Positions 1-5,448 of a DNA stretch of 5,448 bases are shown in pieces (position 1 is the first letter of the stretch; each line of letters opens with the position of its first letter). A program made the translations under genes and the position numbers. The DNA is from Fidelibacterota bacterium UBA1611 (lineage in GTDB: Bacteria > Fidelibacterota > Marinisomatia > Marinisomatales > UBA1611), in contig DCMX01000009.1 in the NCBI GenBank assembly GCA_002321855.1, positions 1 through 5,448 of the forward strand, written 5' to 3'. The notes under the pieces are model-generated. The model ran no database searches and was not told the origin of the DNA. It saw only the letters and a program-made list of their open reading frames with translations.

Positions 1-2325
1 GAAGTCTATCAGGCTGGTATGGGTAGGACTGCTATTAATGTTCGAGGGTTTATGTCAGCATTTAACGGGAGATTTGTGTCCCTGGTTGATGGTGCGAATT
101 ATATGGAGCCAACCTTTTTTATTGCTTATGGTAACTCTACCCCTTTTATCAGTGAAGATATTGATAGAGCTGAAGTGGTGTTTGGTCCTAGTTCTGCGCT
201 CTATGGCCCGAATGCACATAATGGTTTGCTGAATATAATTACAAAACATATAAAAGATTCTAACGGGGGTATAATTGCCTTTACCTCTGGTTCGAATCAA
301 CTGGCTGCACAACGATTCAGATTTGCAAAGACGATAGGAAATTATGGGTACAAAGTATCGGGGGAGGTGTCCAGCAACTATGATTGGAATTATCCCCGGG
401 ATTTTGGACAGGATTATGACATGAATGGTATTATCACAACTCAGGCGCAGCATGAAGATGCCATTTTATGGGATGAATCTGGAAATGTTCCAACTGCATG
501 GAACGACCTTAATCAGGATGGAGTGTGGAATCACGCAGAACAAATGCTGGTCATGAAAACCAAATTTGAGAGACAGATGGTCAGACGAAGATCAAGTATG
601 GCGTTTTATTATGAGCCCAAAAAAGGTCCGGAGTTATCAGGGGGAGCAGAGTATTACTTCAATCATTCTTATTTACCATTCGATGCTGGACTGAATTTTA
701 TTGACTACAGTACTTCTTCGGTTTGGTTGAAGGTCACTGCCGAAAAATATTATGCAAGAATACATTATCTGAACACTCAAGGCGAAAAATATTGGAATTC
801 AGACGCTGTGTATTATACAATGCTCCGAGATGGAAGTGACATTTATGATGCAGTATCAAAAAGCATTAAACAAGATTTTTTAACAAATAATGTGCTCAGG
901 GGAGATACCCAGTTCAATCACTCTATGTCTAGCACCAGTGATATTATAGCGGGAATTGATTTTTCATTGTATCGACCAGAGTCAAACAGATTATTTTTGA
1001 ATGATAGGGGCCCTGATTCACGTCCATTTTGGTGGGCAAACCCTGACTCCGTCATTGGCGAGAATATAGAAATAAATGAAATAGGTGCCTATATCCAGTA
1101 TTCTAGTGAGCTACCATATGATCTTAAACTTGTTACTGCGGCCAGAATAGATAAACACACTTATTTTGATTATAATTTTAGTCCTCGTTTAGCTCTACAA
1201 TGGAATGGTCTAAAAGGTGGGAATATTCGTTTTACAATGAACAGGGCATTCCAAACACCTTCCATTTTCAATCTGCATTTGCTTCAGTATTACAACGCTA
1301 ATCAAAGCAATGCATTCATTCCGCTTTATTATGATAGGATCTCTATGTCATGGAAGGTCATTAACTTTTTTGATCCTCAATATGTAGATAAGGTTAATGC
1401 GGGTCTTATCGATCTCAATACAGTGCATTGGTCACCCCTGAACACAGTGTTTATGGGTAATAAGGATGGATTTAAGATAAATGAGACCATTGAGATACCT
1501 CCCTTAAGACCGGAGATCGTTGATAGTTATGAAATCGGTTTAAAAAAGCTTGTGAATAGTAGTACATTTATCGATCTCTCTGCATTTTACTCTACATACA
1601 AAAATTTCATAACACCTTTAAGAATGGTTCATAGTTTCTATCCAAATGATGAACCGTTCCAGAGTCAATGGGTTACGCACGAAGGCGATAAACATATTGA
1701 CAATTATCTCGACCGAATTCAAGCAGTATACTCTTACACATCAACAGGTCTGACAAAAGTGTATGGTTTTGACCTTTTAGGGAAATATGCAATCGATGAT
1801 ATTGAAATATCTGCCAGTGTATCTTATTATGGTAATGTAGTGTTTGATGATAAGCATGATAATGCAATGCCATCTTTAGCAGAGTGGGAGCAACAAAATT
1901 TTGATAATGACACGCTCAATTACTTTTTGAATAATCTTGTAAAAGCGATCAGTCCAAAAGAGAACTCACTATCATTCAATGCTCCATCCACAAAAGGTTT
2001 TGTAGCGATCGATAAAAATAATTTATTTCTTAATGGACTATTTGCAAAGTTAAGTCTTACATATTCTTCAAAATTTGATTTTATCAGTGGATATCATGTT
2101 AATACTGATGACCTCGATCTGATAAGTTTGTCACCAAACCAGTTTTATAATAATCCAGGCTCAATAGGGGGGAATCTCATAGTCAACTTGGCCATTTCTT
2201 ATAGTTTTAAAGATTATATTATTAAGGTTGCATTGAACAATCTTACAGATAAAGATGGTCCAAGACTGGTGAGTACCCCACCGCTGAGAAGAAATTTTCA
2301 AACTGAATTTGTATATGAGTTTTGA
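1..2325 (+). CDS. TonB-dependent outer-membrane receptor, N-terminus missing (cut by window edge)
   Basis: The frame is open from base 1, so the true start lies upstream; the ATG at 19 is internal to the plug domain and is not the start. Counting residues from base 1, 774 residues are present. The plug is clear: INVRGF (12-17), LVDG (28-31), then EDIDRAEVVFGPSSALYG (52-69) and NGLLNIITK (74-82), the classic end of a TonB-receptor plug. The rest is a 22-strand-type beta-barrel with family landmarks: AFQTPS (416-421), LRPE followed by SYEIG (from 502), an NNLTDKDGPR turn near the end, and a final phenylalanine, the usual outer-membrane barrel signal. Signal peptide, TonB box and any carboxypeptidase-like N-terminal domain would be off the left edge. 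The role is energised uptake of a ligand across the outer membrane; the substrate cannot be read from sequence. An EF-hand-like loop lies at residues 169-180. The gene is followed after 2 bases by a lipoprotein gene, suggesting a receptor-lipoprotein pair. The family call is very secure. Confidence 0.96.
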   Translation, partial: EVYQAGMGRTAINVRGFMSAFNGRFVSLVDGANYMEPTFFIAYGNSTPFISEDIDRAEVVFGPSSALYGPNAHNGLLNIITKHIKDSNGGIIAFTSGSNQLAAQRFRFAKTIGNYGYKVSGEVSSNYDWNYPRDFGQDYDMNGIITTQAQHEDAILWDESGNVPTAWNDLNQDGVWNHAEQMLVMKTKFERQMVRRRSSMAFYYEPKKGPELSGGAEYYFNHSYLPFDAGLNFIDYSTSSVWLKVTAEKYYARIHYLNTQGEKYWNSDAVYYTMLRDGSDIYDAVSKSIKQDFLTNNVLRGDTQFNHSMSSTSDIIAGIDFSLYRPESNRLFLNDRGPDSRPFWWANPDSVIGENIEINEIGAYIQYSSELPYDLKLVTAARIDKHTYFDYNFSPRLALQWNGLKGGNIRFTMNRAFQTPSIFNLHLLQYYNANQSNAFIPLYYDRISMSWKVINFFDPQYVDKVNAGLIDLNTVHWSPLNTVFMGNKDGFKINETIEIPPLRPEIVDSYEIGLKKLVNSSTFIDLSAFYSTYKNFITPLRMVHSFYPNDEPFQSQWVTHEGDKHIDNYLDRIQAVYSYTSTGLTKVYGFDLLGKYAIDDIEISASVSYYGNVVFDDKHDNAMPSLAEWEQQNFDNDTLNYFLNNLVKAISPKENSLSFNAPSTKGFVAIDKNNLFLNGLFAKLSLTYSSKFDFISGYHVNTDDLDLISLSPNQFYNNPGSIGGNLIVNLAISYSFKDYIIKVALNNLTDKDGPRLVSTPPLRRNFQTEFVYEF

Positions 2326-2330
2326 TCATG
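2323..2330 (+). promoter_or_regulatory. Tight receptor/lipoprotein gene junction, likely translational coupling
   Basis: The receptor stop TGA (2323-2325) and the lipoprotein ATG (2328-2330) sit in the string TGATCATG with only two bases between. The upstream bases are the receptor's own last codons and contain only a weak purine patch (GAG at 2317-2319). Reinitiation by ribosomes finishing the receptor is therefore the simplest way to translate the lipoprotein. The spacing is seen directly; the coupling is inferred. Confidence 0.55.
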
Positions 2331-3812
2331 AAAAATAAAATAATAATATTTATTTCCCTTAATATTTTTGGATGTGTCGATGATTATGACATAGATCCTT
2401 ATGTCAATCAAGTATACGATGCCTATGGAAACCTTGGATTTGAAGAAGGCATGGATCATTGGTATGGAAGTGCAAATATGTTCTCAACTATTTCAATAGA
2501 TGAGAACTCCTATGAAGGTCAAAACTCACTAAAGCTTTCCATTAATATTGATTCAACATCCAACAATGGATCGATTGTGGAAGTTTCAAAGTCCTTGGAT
2601 GTTGTACCAGGAGATACAATTTCAGTTAGTTTTCAACTAAGTTGCAGTCATGAAGACCTTGGAGTAGATATAGACCTATTTGATATCAGCTCTTTCTATG
2701 GTTCATCCGGTGAGTTGATTCATGAGCAGCAAGATACCATAGATCAAATTTCAACTCAATGGCTTACTATAAATGTCGATTATCCTGTTCCTCAAGATGT
2801 CGTAAAACTTATTTTTGGAGTTAAGCTAGAGGCTTTGTCTGGTAGCCATGGAGATATATATATACTTGTCGATGATTTTTCTATTACTACAAAGTCATTG
2901 GCCAATCAAGTGCCATCAGCCTTTTCACTTGTCTCGCCTTCTGATAATTCTGTAGTGGGCACAGATGAACAGATCAACCTAAGTTGGAATCCATCTACGG
3001 ATCAGGACGGTGATATATTGATCTATGATCTGCAGATATGGACGGATGCTGTCGTAGACAATTATCTTACCAATCATGATTTTGAAGAGATTGTGACCCA
3101 TTGGCTCGGGGATGAGATACCCGCTGACTGGGATTATTGGCCATACTACTATCACAATGTTTTTTCCTATCCACAGATTGGTGATAGTATTTATAACCAA
3201 AATTATGTCTACAGCGGTGAATACTCAATGTGGGTAACGGGTGATTATACAGGACAATCTAACAAGACCATACTCTATCAGGGCTTTAATACGGATTATA
3301 TACCATCAGGTACCAGAGTTACATTTAGTGGATACATGCTCAATCCAACCACCGACCCAATACAGAATATTAATCAGGCATATATAAGTATTGACCAGTT
3401 TGCAACATCTGGTTCTATTGGCAATACTCCTTCTTGGATAATAAATCACACATCAGAAAGTATAACCAGTAGCCATGAAGTTGATGATTGGTATTACTTT
3501 GAGGTCTCTTCCGTAACAGAGGAAAATACCAGATTTTTACAGATGCGTATCAATTATGAACAATTCAATGATGATTCAGGAACTGTTTTCATAGATAATC
3601 TAATGATTACAACCTCAAATACTCACCTCATATTACATGATGTAACAGATATTGATACGACAAGTGTCTCAATTAATAGAACAGTATTTACAGATCCATA
3701 TGATTTTTCTGAAAGAGAATCCTTGACGTATTATTGGAATGTGATTGCAAAGGATTATTTTTCATCGGTTCCATCTGATAATGGGCCTTTCCGAATAAGC
3801 TTAAGTCAATGA
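2328..3812 (+). CDS. Surface lipoprotein with two jelly-roll (CBM-like) modules and a split fibronectin III-like domain
   Basis: The product is 494 residues. The ATG at 2328 is chosen over an in-frame TTG at 2322 because it directly precedes a lysine-containing, hydrophobic leader (MKNKIIIFISLNIFGC) ending in a lipobox-like IFGC, Cys16. Phe at -2 is not canonical, but the layout fits signal peptidase II. Residues after Cys16 are acidic (VDDYDID), resembling surface-export signals of Bacteroidetes lipoproteins. Domain order: jelly-roll 1 at about 34-188, starting NLGFEEGMDHW and ending VDDFSITT; the first half of a fibronectin III-like domain at about 195-245 (PSAFSLVSPSDNSVV, LSWNPSTDQDGD); jelly-roll 2 at about 246-430, starting NHDFEE and ending IDNLMITT; the second half of the fibronectin fold at about 431-494 (LTYYWNVIAKD, GPFRISL). 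The jelly-rolls resemble the CBM4/9-like superfamily. No catalytic residues are apparent, so the likely role is binding of a glycan or another polymer for the upstream receptor. It is not SusD-like. The exact ligand is unknown. Confidence 0.85.
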   Translation: MKNKIIIFISLNIFGCVDDYDIDPYVNQVYDAYGNLGFEEGMDHWYGSANMFSTISIDENSYEGQNSLKLSINIDSTSNNGSIVEVSKSLDVVPGDTISVSFQLSCSHEDLGVDIDLFDISSFYGSSGELIHEQQDTIDQISTQWLTINVDYPVPQDVVKLIFGVKLEALSGSHGDIYILVDDFSITTKSLANQVPSAFSLVSPSDNSVVGTDEQINLSWNPSTDQDGDILIYDLQIWTDAVVDNYLTNHDFEEIVTHWLGDEIPADWDYWPYYYHNVFSYPQIGDSIYNQNYVYSGEYSMWVTGDYTGQSNKTILYQGFNTDYIPSGTRVTFSGYMLNPTTDPIQNINQAYISIDQFATSGSIGNTPSWIINHTSESITSSHEVDDWYYFEVSSVTEENTRFLQMRINYEQFNDDSGTVFIDNLMITTSNTHLILHDVTDIDTTSVSINRTVFTDPYDFSERESLTYYWNVIAKDYFSSVPSDNGPFRISLSQ

Positions 3813-3814
3813 AT

Positions 3815-3819
3815 GGGGG
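3815..3819 (+). promoter_or_regulatory. Possible ribosome binding site (GGGGG) of the esterase gene
   Basis: Five consecutive G lie 6 bases before the ATG at 3826, inside the 13-base gap after the lipoprotein stop codon. Position and spacing suit a Shine-Dalgarno element, but it is not the usual GGAGG and could pair with anti-Shine-Dalgarno CCUCC only partly. The receptor-lipoprotein junction has no better site, so weak or absent Shine-Dalgarno elements may be normal in this genome, as in Bacteroidetes. Confidence 0.35.
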
Positions 3820-3825
3820 CTAATA

Positions 3826-5448
3826 ATGAATAAAAAAGTGATATTATTGTTAATATATTGCTCTATGTGTATTGCAATTGCGGATCAGATCAACTTTAGT
3901 CACGATGGCTGGGGGCGTGAGGCATACCTTTACAAGCCCTCATGCATACCTGATGACCCTGGTGAAGATTTTGAACCGTTACCATTGGTGTTTATGATAC
4001 ATGGACTAGGGGGAGAGGGAGAAGATAATTATTCTTTTAGTGCCCTAGCTGAGGATAGTTGTTTTATGGTGGTTTTTCCATCAGGTATTTACAATACCTG
4101 GAACGCAGGACCAGGTATGCCATTTTCACATGACATAGATGATAATAGTTACTTTGATGCACTAATAGATACTATCTATAATAATTATCCATTGGACACG
4201 AACAGGGTTTACTTGACAGGGCACTCCATGGGCGGATTCATGGCATCCCATATGAATTGTACAAGTACTAGTTTTACTGCTTATGGTGGTTCAGGAGGAA
4301 GTATTTATGATGGATATGCAGTTGGAAATGAATATGAAGAATTATGTGATATAGGATCAGGCACTTATCCCAATCCAATGATCATATCACATGGTACAGG
4401 CGATAATGTGGTTCCTTATGAGTGGGCAATCTTCAACTTGTATCATTTTCAATTGTTGAACCGATGTCAGGGTGTCGTACCGTGGCCATATGACTACCCG
4501 TGGCCTGGTTTACAGGATATAGGTTATTATTGGAATGATCCTGAAGATGACTTTGATGATATCATCAACAGTGTATTAAGTACGGCTGATACCCTTGAGC
4601 ATACTGGTATAATTGAAAGATATCAATGGTCAAAAGGTTGCCTAGGTGGACAATCGGCTTTAGAGGCTATAGTGCTTCCAGATGAGGCGCATGCTTGGCA
4701 CCAGACCTGGAATAGTGCGATAAATACCCCGCTAGAGCATTGGAATTTTCTCAGGCAGTTCTCTAAGGATGAAATGGGACCAATACTTGATTCGCTTGTG
4801 TTACCAGCCAGTGAGACATTGGACAATGACTACTATGTCAGTGGTGAGACCACGCCCATCAGCATTCTTGCTATCGACAACTATTCGGTGGCTTCCATGA
4901 CCATATCCTTTTCTGGCTTCATTAATATAGAGGGCTTTGATCTTACGATGTCATTTGACACGGATGATAGGCTTTTGGACCTTGAGACAGGTGTTGTTCT
5001 TGATCCAAACATATTTACGGATTTTTATGAGACGGTGCAGGTCAGTATCGTGGACCATGATGGGAATGAAAAGGTCTATGACCTAGAAACATTGCATGAG
5101 CTTGGGCTATATCAGCAGATGGCCGTGGTCAACAATATAAACACATCGACTGATGATGATATGACGGGTCCAGAGACCTTTGCTCTTCACCAGAACTATC
5201 CCAACCCATTCAATCCTGAGACAAACATTAGCTATGACCTCCCAGAAGATGGGTTTGTCTCCATTGCTATATATGACATGAGAGGAGGATTGGTCAAGAC
5301 CTTGGTCGATGATGTTCAAACAAGTGGATATAGAATAATAAAGTGGGATGGGACCAATGACCATGGTCAGAAGGTCAGTACTGGACTCTATTTGTATCGG
5401 ATCAAGGCTGAGGGTTTCACCGATACAAAGAAGATGGCGTTCTTGAAA
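3826..5448 (+). CDS. Secreted PHB-depolymerase/feruloyl-esterase-type alpha/beta-hydrolase with C-terminal type IX-like sorting domain (runs to window edge)
   Basis: There are 541 codons with no stop before the edge. The ATG at 3826 is the only start in frame after the previous gene. It opens an N-terminal signal peptide with an AIA-DQ signal peptidase I site after residue 19. The hydrolase domain spans about 22-312: the entry motif GREAYLYKPSC, HGLGG (59-63, oxyanion region), nucleophile Ser134 in GHSMGG, Asp193 in GTGDNVVPY, and His289 in EAHAW as the likely third triad member. Cys214 and Cys272 sit where this family commonly has a cysteine pair. Between them lies an aromatic and acidic insertion. 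Residues about 320-445 form an extra region of predicted beta character, not firmly identified. Residues about 450-541 are a sorting/FlgD-Ig-like domain: NYPNPFNPET, IYDMRGGLV, STGLYLYR, and terminal KKMAFLK. Members usually end at this point, so a stop codon is probably the next triplet. Expected reaction: hydrolysis of ester bonds in an extracellular polymer (feruloyl or acetyl ester, or polyester); substrate unresolved. A general esterase is the main alternative. Confidence 0.9.
   Translation, partial: MNKKVILLLIYCSMCIAIADQINFSHDGWGREAYLYKPSCIPDDPGEDFEPLPLVFMIHGLGGEGEDNYSFSALAEDSCFMVVFPSGIYNTWNAGPGMPFSHDIDDNSYFDALIDTIYNNYPLDTNRVYLTGHSMGGFMASHMNCTSTSFTAYGGSGGSIYDGYAVGNEYEELCDIGSGTYPNPMIISHGTGDNVVPYEWAIFNLYHFQLLNRCQGVVPWPYDYPWPGLQDIGYYWNDPEDDFDDIINSVLSTADTLEHTGIIERYQWSKGCLGGQSALEAIVLPDEAHAWHQTWNSAINTPLEHWNFLRQFSKDEMGPILDSLVLPASETLDNDYYVSGETTPISILAIDNYSVASMTISFSGFINIEGFDLTMSFDTDDRLLDLETGVVLDPNIFTDFYETVQVSIVDHDGNEKVYDLETLHELGLYQQMAVVNNINTSTDDDMTGPETFALHQNYPNPFNPETNISYDLPEDGFVSIAIYDMRGGLVKTLVDDVQTSGYRIIKWDGTNDHGQKVSTGLYLYRIKAEGFTDTKKMAFLK
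5173..5448 (+). other. C-terminal sorting domain (type IX secretion / FlgD-Ig-like) of the esterase
   Basis: This covers residues about 450-541 of the hydrolase. Landmarks are NYPNPFNPET (457-466), LPEDG (472-476), IYDMRGG (482-488), KWDGTNDHG (506-514) and STGLYLYRIKAEG (518-530), closing with KKMAFLK (535-541). This matches the Por-secretion-tail type used for export by the type IX system in the Fibrobacterota-Chlorobiota-Bacteroidota group. The domain appears complete except for the stop codon. It implies that the esterase is released or anchored outside the outer membrane. Composition is visibly richer in G+C than the start of the gene. Confidence 0.88.

Noticed and set aside
19..21. ATG at 19 as the start of the receptor
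   Set aside because: The frame is open before it and the sequence is already inside the plug domain; a receptor starting here would lack a signal peptide and TonB box.
55..453. Minus-strand open frame of 132 codons opposite the receptor gene
   Set aside because: It lies entirely opposite strongly conserved plug and early barrel sequence, has no recognisable family and no gene-like context; it is a shadow frame.
2322..2327. TTG at 2322 as an earlier in-frame start for the lipoprotein
   Set aside because: It overlaps the receptor stop codon and adds only two residues; the ATG at 2328 directly begins a normal leader peptide.
2852..2864. AT-alternating stretch (atatatatata) as a promoter or structural element
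   Set aside because: It encodes Ile-Tyr-Ile in a strand of jelly-roll 1 that has a counterpart at the end of module 2; composition explains it.
2328..3812. SusD-like assignment for the lipoprotein because it follows a TonB-dependent receptor
   Set aside because: The sequence is beta-rich with jelly-roll and fibronectin-like motifs and has none of the helical repeat character or length patterns of SusD.
5107..5364. Minus-strand open frame of 85 codons opposite the sorting domain
   Set aside because: The plus strand here encodes an unmistakable sorting tail; the reverse frame has no recognisable features.
3826..5448. Prolyl oligopeptidase (S9) assignment for the hydrolase
   Set aside because: There is no beta-propeller, the catalytic domain begins immediately after the signal peptide, and the cysteine pair and entry motif fit PHB-depolymerase-like esterases better.

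Overview
The window is a compact, single-strand stretch of an AT-rich bacterial genome. It holds three consecutive plus-strand genes with almost no space between them. They read as one operon for handling a substrate at the cell surface: (1) a TonB-dependent outer-membrane receptor cut by the left edge (1-2325), (2) a predicted lipoprotein made of carbohydrate-binding-type jelly-roll and fibronectin III-like modules (2328-3812), and (3) a secreted alpha/beta-hydrolase of the polyhydroxybutyrate depolymerase / feruloyl esterase type (3826 to the right edge). The third gene ends in a C-terminal sorting domain of the type IX secretion / FlgD-Ig-like kind.

The organism is most likely a member of the Fibrobacterota-Chlorobiota-Bacteroidota superphylum. 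The sorting tail has the 'NYPNPFNPxT ... IYDxxGxxV ... SxGxYxYR' form. From general knowledge this form is typical of Marinimicrobia (SAR406), Ignavibacteria, Calditrichota and relatives more than of classical Bacteroidetes. Combined with the low GC and the TonB-receptor-plus-lipoprotein layout, a Marinimicrobia-like or Ignavibacteria-like genome is my best guess. This is inference; there is no rRNA or other marker gene here.

Layout: the receptor stops at 2325 and the lipoprotein ATG follows after 2 bases (TGATCATG). The lipoprotein stops at 3812 and the hydrolase ATG follows after 13 bases, with a run of five G as the only ribosome-binding-like element. There is no room for internal promoters or terminators, and I see no RNA genes, mobile elements, CRISPR repeats or long non-coding stretches.

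Working model (inference): the secreted esterase cleaves ester bonds in an extracellular polymer, either ester-linked substituents of a plant or algal polysaccharide or a polyester. The surface lipoprotein binds the polymer or its fragments, and the TonB-dependent receptor imports the product. This resembles SusC/SusD logic, but the lipoprotein is not SusD-like. The most unusual structural points are a fibronectin III-like domain that seems to be split by an inserted jelly-roll domain in the lipoprotein, an EF-hand-like loop in the receptor, and an aromatic-rich insertion between two cysteines of the esterase.
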